Shown here one piece after another: positions 8,449 through 15,131 of a DNA stretch of 17,615 bases. The stretch comes from Actinomycetota bacterium (GTDB lineage: Bacteria > Actinomycetota > Humimicrobiia > Humimicrobiales > Humimicrobiaceae): contig PWSB01000031.1 of NCBI GenBank assembly GCA_003563375.1, positions 1 through 17,615 on the forward strand, written 5' to 3'. Every line of letters begins with the position of its first letter. Within the stretch, counting starts at the first letter, position 1. A program made the position numbers and the translations under genes. The notes under the pieces are model-generated. The model searched no databases. It was not told where the DNA came from and worked only from the letters and a program-made list of their open reading frames with translations.

Positions 8449-8886
8449 CTAGAACGGTATATCCTCATCAGTAAGGTCAGGTTCTTCTCCGGCATCCTCT
8501 TTCTGGAAATTACCCGCAGCTTTTTCATTGCGGCTTATCTTGCAGGATGCAAATTGCAGGCTGGGAGCGACAACATCGGCGACTATCTCCACAACAGACC
8601 GCTTGTCCCCTTCCTTTGTCTCCCAACTCCTTTGCTCCAGCCGCCCGCTTACCAGCACCCTGTCTCCCTTAGACAGGCTTTCTGCACAGTTTTCTGCAAG
8701 TTTGAACCAGGTATTGACATTAAAGAAGGAGGTATCATCGACCCATTCACTGGATTGCTTGTTCTGATATCTCCTGTTTACTGCTACCCCGAACCCTGCA
8801 ACCGGCGTACCATTTGGAGTGAACCTAAGCTCGGGGTCTCTGGTCAGATTTCCCAATATAGTCACATTGTTTACATTAAATGGCAT
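8449..8886 (-). CDS. ssb: Ssb, single-stranded DNA-binding protein
   Basis: Ssb coats single-stranded DNA during replication, repair and recombination and recruits partner proteins through its C-terminal tip. The 145 residues have an OB-fold domain over about residues 1-108, with NNVTILGNLTRDPELRFTPNG, FFNVNTWFKLAENC and KGDRVLVSGRLE. A short linker follows, then the classic acidic tip ending DEDIPF. The ATG at 8886 has GAGGG six bases upstream. Its place between rpsF and rpsR is typical. Identity is firm. Confidence 0.97.
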   Translation of the reverse strand: MPFNVNNVTILGNLTRDPELRFTPNGTPVAGFGVAVNRRYQNKQSSEWVDDTSFFNVNTWFKLAENCAESLSKGDRVLVSGRLEQRSWETKEGDKRSVVEIVADVVAPSLQFASCKISRNEKAAGNFQKEDAGEEPDLTDEDIPF

Positions 8887-8910
8887 GATTTTCCCTCTTT
8901 GGTTAAAATA

Positions 8911-9198
8911 TTATTTTTCCCGTTTGATTATAAGGTGCCTAAGCAGTCTGTCATTTATATTGCTGACCCTGTTTAGCTCTTCCAAAAGTTCGTCATCCCC
9001 TTGAAAATACATAAAAATATAATATCCGTTTTCCTGTTTGTTTATAGGGTAGGCCAGTTTTTTCATGCCCCACTTATCAATATCCTCTACCTTTGAATCC
9101 TGTTTTTCTATAAGTGAAGTTATTTTGGAAAGCTCTTCGTCTATCCCCTTTTCATCAAGGGATGGGTCAAATATCAATGCAAGTTCGTATTTTCTCAA
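8911..9198 (-). CDS. rpsF: Ribosomal protein bS6
   Basis: bS6 binds the small-subunit platform together with bS18. The 95 residues show the family start RKYELALIFDPSLDEKG and the KWGMKKLAYPINKQENGYY signature, and end with the loop containing NRVSNINDRLLRHLIIK. The start codon is TTG at 9198, supported by AAGGAG (9211-9206) seven bases upstream. It is the first gene after a strong promoter and a structured leader of about 90 bases, and so heads the rpsF-ssb-rpsR-DUF2232-rplI-dnaB-purA-purD operon. In many bacteria the S6:S18 complex represses its own operon through the leader; see the separate entry for that region. Confidence 0.97.
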   Translation of the reverse strand: MRKYELALIFDPSLDEKGIDEELSKITSLIEKQDSKVEDIDKWGMKKLAYPINKQENGYYIFMYFQGDDELLEELNRVSNINDRLLRHLIIKREK

Positions 9199-9215
9199 TT
9201 TTTCGCTCCTTCTAT

Positions 9216-9288
9216 GGACTAATTTTTTTTAATTAGGCCCTGACCTTTTCAATCAGGACAGAAGAATATCTTCCTATTAAATTGTCCT
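9216..9288 (-). promoter_or_regulatory. Structured 5' leader of the rpsF operon (candidate autoregulatory RNA)
   Basis: In the RNA, hairpin C pairs AGGACA (9288-9283) with UGUCCU (9260-9255). It holds an inner hairpin, GAAGA/UCUUC (9273-9269 with 9265-9261), and a nine-base bulge on the 5' side only. Hairpin B pairs CCUGA (9257-9253) with UCAGG (9243-9239), plus two G-U pairs. Hairpin A pairs AAUUAG with CUAAUU around a loop of six A (9239-9231 with 9224-9216, one mismatch) and ends five bases before the ribosome site. B and C need the same three bases (9257-9255), so they cannot both form fully. S6:S18-binding leaders are known upstream of rpsF, but I do not see the CCG bulge that marks the described motif. 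The role is inferred from position and structure. Confidence 0.5.
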
Positions 9289-9295
9289 ATGGGAT

Positions 9296-9322
9296 ATTAT
9301 AACATTTAAAGCCAATAATCAA
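9296..9322 (-). promoter_or_regulatory. Promoter of the rpsF operon
   Basis: The minus strand has a perfect TATAAT (9301-9296) preceded by TGT, giving an extended -10 element (TGnTATAAT). TTGATT (9322-9317) lies 15 bases upstream as a -35 candidate, or TTTGAT with 16 bases. Transcription would start near 9289, exactly where the leader hairpin begins, about 90 bases before rpsF. Confidence 0.6.
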
Positions 9323-9353
9323 ATATATATATCTCTTATTTTAAATATCTAAT

Positions 9354-10238
9354 CTATTTTTCTATTTTGCCTTCGTCCCTCATGTATACATTCCTGCAGG
9401 GATAAGGGATCTCTATCCCTACCTGGTCAAACTTGTCCTTTATCCTTTTTCTTAGCTGCCTTGAAACATCCCATTGGTTGGGAGGCTCTACCTTGCATAT
9501 TATCTTAAAAGTGACTGCAGAATCCCCAAGGTCATCGACTCCTCCCTTTCCAAGGACCTGGGGCCTTTCCAATATTATGCATTTGAAGTCCTCATCAGCC
9601 ATAAGCTCATCAAATACTTCCTCCAGGACTTTTAAGACCCGGTCGGTATTTTCCTTGTAATGTACACCCACCTCCACCAGGGCCCGTGCCCACAGCTGGG
9701 TCCTGTTGCTCAAAATGGATATCTCCCCATTAGGTATATAGTGTGCAACACCCTCAAGGTCCCTTAAAACCGTTGTCCTTAGATTAAATCTTTCAACCAC
9801 CCCTGAGGTACCGTTTACGGTCACTATGTCATTTATCTGAAACCATTGCTCAAAAAGTATATAGGTGCCGTTTATAAGGTCTTTGATAAGGCTCTGGGCC
9901 CCAAAACCGATGACAATACCGAGTACACCGGCACCAGCAAGCAGTGGAGTTATATTTATGCCAAGCTGCATGGATATTATAAGAAGGGATATTATGACAC
10001 TTATCACTATGACCAGGCTGGTAAGCACAGATGTAAAGGTAAAGGTCCGTTTTTTTATCTCCAGCCTTTCATCGCTTATCTTCCTTTCAAAGATCGCCTT
10101 GGCCTTGGTCGATATGATCTTTAACAAGATGACCACAATTACAAGGACCACTATGATTATTGCTATGCTTATCCAGTTTTGTAAAAAATTGTGGACTATG
10201 TTCCCGGTCAGGACATCCTGGAATTCTTCTCCATTCAT
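9354..10238 (-). CDS. Small-conductance mechanosensitive channel, MscS family
   Basis: MscS channels open under membrane tension and release solutes after osmotic downshock. The 294 residues match the small three-helix MscS form. TM1 is at about 22-43, TM2 at about 68-92, and the pore helix TM3 at about 95-127 has the Gly/Ala-rich pattern AGAGVLGIVIGFGAQSLIKD. The beta domain follows (WFQINDIVTVNGTSGVVE, then IPNGEI), then an alpha/beta C-terminal domain. The ATG at 10238 has GGAAGG seven bases upstream, and the gene lies 12 bases after the phosphatase gene. No terminator separates it from the rpsF promoter region downstream. Family is sure; the exact subtype is not. Confidence 0.92.
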   Translation of the reverse strand: MNGEEFQDVLTGNIVHNFLQNWISIAIIIVVLVIVVILLKIISTKAKAIFERKISDERLEIKKRTFTFTSVLTSLVIVISVIISLLIISMQLGINITPLLAGAGVLGIVIGFGAQSLIKDLINGTYILFEQWFQINDIVTVNGTSGVVERFNLRTTVLRDLEGVAHYIPNGEISILSNRTQLWARALVEVGVHYKENTDRVLKVLEEVFDELMADEDFKCIILERPQVLGKGGVDDLGDSAVTFKIICKVEPPNQWDVSRQLRKRIKDKFDQVGIEIPYPCRNVYMRDEGKIEK

Positions 10239-10250
10239 AAGCCCGCCTTC

Positions 10251-10922
10251 CTAGTCATTTTTTAATTTGCTGTAGATGTCTATCACTTTGTCTTCATCAC
10301 GGTCATAATGATCTCTTAGATGACCGGTATAATTAATCTGTGAAATATAGGGGAAACCCTCGTGCACTACCACAACATTTATGGCAGCCTGCCTTTGTAT
10401 GAGGCATCTCCATCTTTCCTTAGGAACCTGGAGCCAATGTACCAGCAGGGAAACTATTACACCTCCGTGGGTGGAGATGGCCACATCTGCCCCATCTTGG
10501 TTCTCTTCAACTATCCTGTTTATCTCTTTAGACGTTCTTTTGGTAAACTCACTAAAATTTTCCCCTCCTGTTGGAGGGTTTTTAAAAGGGTCATCTAGCC
10601 ACCTCTGGTAATCCGGATTATACTGCTGGTTTATCTCGTCAAACTTCAGGCCCTCCCATTTTCCAAAATTTATCTCTTTTAGATCCTTCCTGACTATGAT
10701 ATCAAGTCCCCTGTCTTCATTGATTGTCCTTGCGGTCAATACTGTCCTTTTTAAGGGGCTTGAATAGATCCTTGAAAAATTTACGTTCTTAAGATAGCTT
10801 GTGGCAAGTTTCGCCTGCCTGATGCCTTCCTTGGTAAGTTCGATATCCTTATCACCCTGATATCTGCCCTCCAGGTTCCATTTAGTCTGGCCATGCCTTA
10901 TAAGGAATAATTTTACACCCAA
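10251..10922 (-). CDS. Histidine phosphatase family protein (phosphoglycerate mutase/CobC-like)
   Basis: This is a cytoplasmic phosphatase or mutase that works through a phospho-histidine. The 223 residues carry the RHG motif with catalytic His10 (Arg9, Gly11), Arg59 in SSPLKRT, Glu83 in LKEINFGKWEG and the second catalytic His152 in STHGG, so the active site is complete. The spacing and the PPTGGENFSEF segment resemble alpha-ribazole phosphatase (CobC), but no cobalamin gene is nearby and general sugar-phosphate phosphatases look alike. The start is TTG at 10922, with AAAAGG seven bases upstream and the pncB stop 12 bases before. It sits in one transcription unit with the pnc genes, so a role around phosphoribosyl compounds is possible but unproven. 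Confidence 0.85.
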   Translation of the reverse strand: MGVKLFLIRHGQTKWNLEGRYQGDKDIELTKEGIRQAKLATSYLKNVNFSRIYSSPLKRTVLTARTINEDRGLDIIVRKDLKEINFGKWEGLKFDEINQQYNPDYQRWLDDPFKNPPTGGENFSEFTKRTSKEINRIVEENQDGADVAISTHGGVIVSLLVHWLQVPKERWRCLIQRQAAINVVVVHEGFPYISQINYTGHLRDHYDRDEDKVIDIYSKLKND

Positions 10923-10934
10923 TTTATTGCCTTT

Positions 10935-12104
10935 TCATAATTCTAATGATTTCAGTTTATCCAGGACTTCATCCCTTATTTTAAAAGCATCAGCAAAATC
11001 ATATATTTTTTTGCCCTCACTTATCATATCAACAAAAAGCTCATCGAACCTGGCGCCGCATTGGGGGCAATCGAAATCAGCAGCTGCCTCTTCTTGCAGC
11101 ACCACCTTGTCCTGCAGGCAGTTTCCGCATCTGATGACTTTTTTGGCTCCTGACATCTTTCCTCTTTTTGCTATCCTATTGCCTTCTATCTCTACGATAT
11201 CCATAGAGAAATCCAAAACCCGGGCCCCTGATATTGCAGAACCTACCCCGAAGGCATCCGCAGCATTTGACAACCTTGATATATCTTCCTCGTCAAGGCC
11301 TCCGCTTACCATCAGCTTAACATCTTTGAAGCCCCTGATATCCAGTTCCCATCTTACCTCTTCCAGTATTTTTAAAAAGTCGCCTTTCCTTGAGCCCGGG
11401 GTATCAAGCCTCAATCCGAAAATATTGTCACCCATTCCCCTGCAGACCCTTATTGCTTCAAATTTTTCATCATTGAAGGTATCTATTAAAGCTATTCTTT
11501 TTACCTTCTGGGGTATTATTCTATCAAATTCCCTTATGGCTTCAAGTGTGTCTCCCAATATCAGGATAAGTGCATGAGGTATCGTGCCCACCGGCTCAGA
11601 ACCTATGGCTTGGGCTCCGATAACTGTTGAAACCCCATCAGCCCCTCCTATATAAGCACACCTTTCCACCATAGGAGCTATTGCTGGATGGGTCCTCCTT
11701 GCCCCAAAACTGTAAATCGGCCTGTCGCCTGCCGCCATCCTGCACCTGGCGGCTTTGGTGGCAATGCCGCTGGAATGGCATAAGAAACCGAGAATTGATG
11801 TTTCAAAGATCCCAAAATCCAGATAGCTGCCTTCGATGGTCATGACTGGCTGAAAAGCTTTGAAAACGGTACCCTCAGGCATGCAACTGACACTTATATT
11901 TTTACCGTTGAGCAAAAGCTCTATGCTCTCCTGTATGCCTGCCAGAATTCCCCACTGATAGGATGAAGGAAATTTTTTTAAAAAGATCTCTGCTTTTACC
12001 TGTTTGTCTTTACCCAGTTCTCTGAGTATCTGCTCAGACCTTTTAAAATAGATATCAGTTACTTTCCCGTTTTTGATCTCATCGTCATCAGCTGTAAAAA
12101 ACAT
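10935..12104 (-). CDS. pncB: Nicotinate phosphoribosyltransferase with C-terminal zinc knuckle
   Basis: This enzyme makes nicotinate mononucleotide from nicotinate and PRPP in NAD salvage. The 389 residues begin with VTDIYF (15-20). YSFGARRTHP (131-140) and the segment GTIPHAL with His177 match the family's phosphate-binding and phospho-histidine regions, and MVSGGLDEEDI with GVGSAISG belongs to the type II PRTase barrel. The C-terminus has four cysteines, C326/C329 and C346/C349, forming a zinc-knuckle-like module. This short form is like the archaeal (Thermoplasma-type) enzyme rather than the E. coli PncB form. The ATG at 12104 has AAGGGA four bases upstream, eight bases after pncA. Together the two give a nicotinamide to NaMN route. 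Confidence 0.93.
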   Translation of the reverse strand: MFFTADDDEIKNGKVTDIYFKRSEQILRELGKDKQVKAEIFLKKFPSSYQWGILAGIQESIELLLNGKNISVSCMPEGTVFKAFQPVMTIEGSYLDFGIFETSILGFLCHSSGIATKAARCRMAAGDRPIYSFGARRTHPAIAPMVERCAYIGGADGVSTVIGAQAIGSEPVGTIPHALILILGDTLEAIREFDRIIPQKVKRIALIDTFNDEKFEAIRVCRGMGDNIFGLRLDTPGSRKGDFLKILEEVRWELDIRGFKDVKLMVSGGLDEEDISRLSNAADAFGVGSAISGARVLDFSMDIVEIEGNRIAKRGKMSGAKKVIRCGNCLQDKVVLQEEAAADFDCPQCGARFDELFVDMISEGKKIYDFADAFKIRDEVLDKLKSLEL

Positions 12105-12112
12105 AATATCCC

Positions 12113-12628
12113 TTAAATAATATTTGCTTTAAGGACTTCTTTCATCTGCCTTATGGCACAATCATGGTCCTCTTTTTTTATGGCGGCTACAGCATCCTCT
12201 ACTACATCCACACCATAACCCCTTACCGTAGCTTCAAAAGCAGTAAAATAAACACATATATTGGTTATGCAGCCGGTTATGATTACACCGCCTATTTCCA
12301 TCTTATCCAGGACTTCTTTCAGTTTAGTATTATAAAAACCCGAAAGGCTTATCTTTTTAATGATTATATCACTTCCCTGAGGCCTAAGCTCTGCTATTAC
12401 CTTTGCCCCTCCTGTGTTCTTTACAGCATGGGGAGGATAGATCCTGAATTCAGGATCATCAGGGTCGTGGCTGTCACATAAGTAGATGACCGGAAAATTG
12501 TTTTTTTTTGCTTTTTCTATTTCCCTTTTTATAGGTCTGATTATTTTTTCAATCCCGGGCACCTTTAGAGGTGCATCGTCTTTGACAAAATCATTTAGCA
12601 TATCGATTATTATCAATGCTTTTTTCAT
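12113..12628 (-). CDS. pncA: PncA, nicotinamidase (isochorismatase-fold cysteine hydrolase)
   Basis: It probably hydrolyses nicotinamide to nicotinate, feeding the adjacent PncB. From the chosen start the protein has 171 residues and the family triad Asp9 (IIIDMLNDF), Lys92 (KKISLSGF) and Cys125 (GCITNICV). The likely metal ligands are Asp52, His54 and His67 (CDSH, then YPPHAVKNT); the PPH motif favours nicotinamidase over other isochorismatase-fold enzymes. An in-frame ATG 15 bases earlier (12643) overlaps the GGGAGG ribosome site and has no such site of its own. The ATG at 12628 has GGAGG seven bases upstream and gives the normal N-terminus MKKALIIID. It heads the minus-strand run, divergent from the dehydratase pair. 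Without the PncB linkage it could only be called a cysteine hydrolase. Confidence 0.88.
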   Translation of the reverse strand: MKKALIIIDMLNDFVKDDAPLKVPGIEKIIRPIKREIEKAKKNNFPVIYLCDSHDPDDPEFRIYPPHAVKNTGGAKVIAELRPQGSDIIIKKISLSGFYNTKLKEVLDKMEIGGVIITGCITNICVYFTAFEATVRGYGVDVVEDAVAAIKKEDHDCAIRQMKEVLKANII

Positions 12629-12633
12629 ATCTA

Positions 12634-12676
12634 GGCCTCCCATCTATTTACTTTTAAATAATATCACCTAGAGGCC
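12634..12676 (-). promoter_or_regulatory. Inverted repeat that can cover the pncA ribosome binding site
   Basis: In the pncA leader RNA, GGCCUC (12676-12671) is an exact complement of GAGGCC (12639-12634), with one further G-U pair inside and a loop of about 30 bases. The 3' arm contains the GAGG of the ribosome site GGGAGG (12641-12636). The hairpin could limit translation, or the repeat could be a protein operator in DNA. The rest of the AT-rich divergent gap, 12677-12792, shows no promoter I would defend on either strand. Confidence 0.4.
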
Positions 12677-12792
12677 ATATTTTGTAATATTATTTGCAAT
12701 CCTATACAAATAATCCCTTTTAGATTAATATTTTATACGACCATATCCAAGATTTAAAAATAGGTATTATTAGGTTCACTGGAATTCAAGAG

Positions 12793-13869
12793 ATGGGTGC
12801 TGATACGGATATTATTAAAAAATATTTTAAAAAAAGCTTGGCCGGGACAAAGGGTCCTGTCATTGGATGGATGTGCACCTATGCCCCTGTTGAACTAATG
12901 CATGCTGCAGGATTTATGCCCCGCCGAATATATGGTATTGAGGATTTTAAAAAGGCAGACGGGTACCTTCCTATCAACTTCTGTCCTTATCTTAAATCCA
13001 GCCTTGCCCAACTTCTTAAGGAAAAGGATATTCTGGCTTGCGCGGCCTTCGCAAATTCCTGTGACGGGTCACGGAGGCTTTTTGATATGTCCAGGGAATA
13101 CCTTGCCCGGATGCCTGCCTATATCATCGATGTTCCAAGAAGTGTTTCAGTAGCTTCAGTTGATTTTTATAAAAAAAGCATAAAAAAATTTTTCTATTTC
13201 CTCAAAGATACCAAAGGCGGGAAGGCAGGAGAGGAAGACATATTGGTTTCTATTGACCTTTTTAACAGGATAAGGAAATCCCTTGGGGACCTGAAAATTT
13301 TATCCGTGCAAGGCAGGTTGAGTTTTATAGACTACTGCAAGGTGGTCAGATGTTCTGCGGTCTCTGACCCTGTCCTGTTTATAGAAGAGCTCAACAGGCT
13401 CTTAGAGGCCCTTTCCTCAAATGACAGCCGGCAAAAAGATGGCGCCCGCCTTATGTTAGTAGGCAATTTCATCAATGAGGACCGCCTTTTTAAGATCCTC
13501 TCTGAGCTGGACATAAATATAGTAGATGACGACCTATGCACCACCAAGCGCTATTATGACAATAAAGTGGTCCTTGAAAAAGAAGACGTCTTTTATTCCC
13601 TTGCAAAAAGCTATCTTGGCAAGCCCGCATGCATGCGCATGAGCGACATGGGCGCAAAGGTAAGGACTATAAAAGAGGCCGCATCAGCCAAAGATATCTC
13701 GGCCATTATATTTGCCAGCCTAAAATTCTGTGACAATACCCTATATTTTTACCCACTTCTTAAAGAAGAGCTGGATATACCCATACTCAACATTGAACTG
13801 GAATATAATAATTTTTCAGAGGGGCAGGTCAAGACCAGGATCGAGGCATTTTTGGAGATGATATGGTAA
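12793..13869 (+). CDS. 2-hydroxyacyl-CoA dehydratase family protein, beta-like (HgdB/COG1775)
   Basis: This is an iron-sulfur protein of the HgdA/HgdB family, whose members use ATP-driven single-electron activation to dehydrate 2-hydroxyacyl-CoA or reduce other hard substrates. The 358 residues suit the smaller, beta-type subunit. Three family cysteines fit a [4Fe-4S] site: C64 in NFCPYLKSS, C90 in SCDGSRR and C313 in KFCDNT; C28 in WMCTYAPVELMHAAG is an extra candidate. The C-terminal NIELEYNNFSEGQVKTRIEAFLEMI is the usual family ending. The ATG at 12793 lacks a well-spaced ribosome site, so the start is less certain. It overlaps the next, paralogous gene by seven bases. The BadF/HgdC-type activating ATPase is not in the window. 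Substrate is unknown; a double-cubane-cluster type reductase is also possible. Confidence 0.85.
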   Translation: MGADTDIIKKYFKKSLAGTKGPVIGWMCTYAPVELMHAAGFMPRRIYGIEDFKKADGYLPINFCPYLKSSLAQLLKEKDILACAAFANSCDGSRRLFDMSREYLARMPAYIIDVPRSVSVASVDFYKKSIKKFFYFLKDTKGGKAGEEDILVSIDLFNRIRKSLGDLKILSVQGRLSFIDYCKVVRCSAVSDPVLFIEELNRLLEALSSNDSRQKDGARLMLVGNFINEDRLFKILSELDINIVDDDLCTTKRYYDNKVVLEKEDVFYSLAKSYLGKPACMRMSDMGAKVRTIKEAASAKDISAIIFASLKFCDNTLYFYPLLKEELDIPILNIELEYNNFSEGQVKTRIEAFLEMIW

Positions 13870-15131
13870 AAAACATAAAGGAAAAAATAAAAAAAGACAT
13901 AAAAAATAACCTTAACCAGAAATATATAAAAAGATTTTTGTCCATAGCTGCAAAAAGGCCCCTGCTGATGCTTTTAGGCACAACATTTAAATCACAATCT
14001 GACAGGCTTCTCAACCTCTACAGCATCCAAGCCATGGGAAAAGCATACAAAAACAGCAGCCCTGTAGCTTATGGGTCCCTGTTTCTTCCCTACGAGCTTT
14101 TCCACGGCCTTGGCCTGGTACCTTTCCTGCCTGAAGTCCTGGCCGGTTTTACGGCAGGAATGGGTATTGCTGAACAAACATTAAAAGAGGCTAATTCAAA
14201 ATGGTATTCCCCTGATTTGTGCACGTTCCACCGCAGCGCCTCAGGGGCGGTGGAGCTTGACCTTTTTCCAAAGCCCAGATTCATAATAGTAACCAATCTG
14301 GCCTGTGATGCCGCACAAAAAGCTTTTTACCTGTATGCAAAAAAATTCGGGCTGGAAAAAAATTTCTATCATGTGGATGTCCCGTACCATTATGACCAGG
14401 ATTCTATCTCCTACCTTTCAGGCCAGTTGAAAAATATTTGCACAGACATCTGCTCAAAGCTCGGGAGGGACCTGGATATTGAGGGTTTGGGCAGGGCAAT
14501 AGACTATTCTAACCAATTCAGGCATTGGGGGCTTAAGGTGAACCAAACCAGGAAAAAGCTTTACAGCTATCCCCCTGATTACAATGGATTAAACTTCATA
14601 CTCCCATTCCACGGAATGGCAGGCACAAAGGACGCTGTGACAATCTACAGGGAGATGTACAGGGAGCTTGAATCTTATACAGGAGGCCGGGCCAGCAGCA
14701 AAAGGCAGAAAAGATTAATATGGCTCCACCTAAAGCCTTATTACAAAAATGAGATCTTTGAACTTTTAAAAAAAGATGGCTGCATGATCGCTTTTGAGGA
14801 AATAAACCATATATACTGGCCAAAACTAGACCCGGATAACCCTTTTTACAGCCTGGCTGTAAAACTTCTTTCCCATTATTTGAGGGGAAGTATAGAAAAC
14901 AGGGCAAGGGTCATCGAAAACCTTGCCAAGGATTATTCTGCAGACGGTGCCTTATTTTTCTCACATTGGGGCTGCAGGCAGAACAATGGCTCTATCAGGA
15001 TCTTAAAGGATAGATTGAAGGCTGCAGGGATACCCACCCTTGCCATTGATGGAGACTGTGTGGATAAAAATAATTACTCTAAAGGGCAGCTGTCTACCAG
15101 GCTTCAGGCATTTATCGAACTTCTCGGTTAA
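13863..15131 (+). CDS. 2-hydroxyacyl-CoA dehydratase family protein, alpha-like (HgdA/HgdB family)
   Basis: This is the second subunit-like member of the same family, 422 residues, a size typical of the larger subunit. The three cysteines line up with those of its neighbour: C120 in DLCTFHRSA, C148 in LACDAAQ and C371 in SHWGCRQNNGS, with spacings of 28 and 223 residues against 26 and 223 in the first protein. The end, DKNNYSKGQLSTRLQAFIELL, is the family's C-terminal signature. The first 45 or so residues are unusually Lys-rich and lie before the conserved LPYELFHGLGLVPFLPE segment. The ATG at 13863 has GGAG five bases upstream, inside the first gene, so the two are translationally coupled and very probably form one heterodimer. 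The 3' end overlaps the oppositely oriented otsB by 20 bases. Substrate unknown. Confidence 0.85.
   Translation: MVKNIKEKIKKDIKNNLNQKYIKRFLSIAAKRPLLMLLGTTFKSQSDRLLNLYSIQAMGKAYKNSSPVAYGSLFLPYELFHGLGLVPFLPEVLAGFTAGMGIAEQTLKEANSKWYSPDLCTFHRSASGAVELDLFPKPRFIIVTNLACDAAQKAFYLYAKKFGLEKNFYHVDVPYHYDQDSISYLSGQLKNICTDICSKLGRDLDIEGLGRAIDYSNQFRHWGLKVNQTRKKLYSYPPDYNGLNFILPFHGMAGTKDAVTIYREMYRELESYTGGRASSKRQKRLIWLHLKPYYKNEIFELLKKDGCMIAFEEINHIYWPKLDPDNPFYSLAVKLLSHYLRGSIENRARVIENLAKDYSADGALFFSHWGCRQNNGSIRILKDRLKAAGIPTLAIDGDCVDKNNYSKGQLSTRLQAFIELLG

Noticed and set aside
9216..9239. The A-looped hairpin before rpsF as an intrinsic terminator of the upstream mscS transcript.
   Set aside because: On the minus strand the stem is followed by a purine-rich ribosome site, not a run of T, and it is mostly A-T pairs.
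9318..9345. ATATAT-rich stretch after mscS as a repeat element or origin piece.
   Set aside because: It is short low-complexity sequence just upstream of the promoter; I see no DnaA-box cluster or repeated unit.
12629..12643. An earlier in-frame ATG for pncA at 12643 (adding MGGLD).
   Set aside because: That ATG overlaps the GGGAGG ribosome site, has no ribosome site of its own, and adds residues before the conserved family start.
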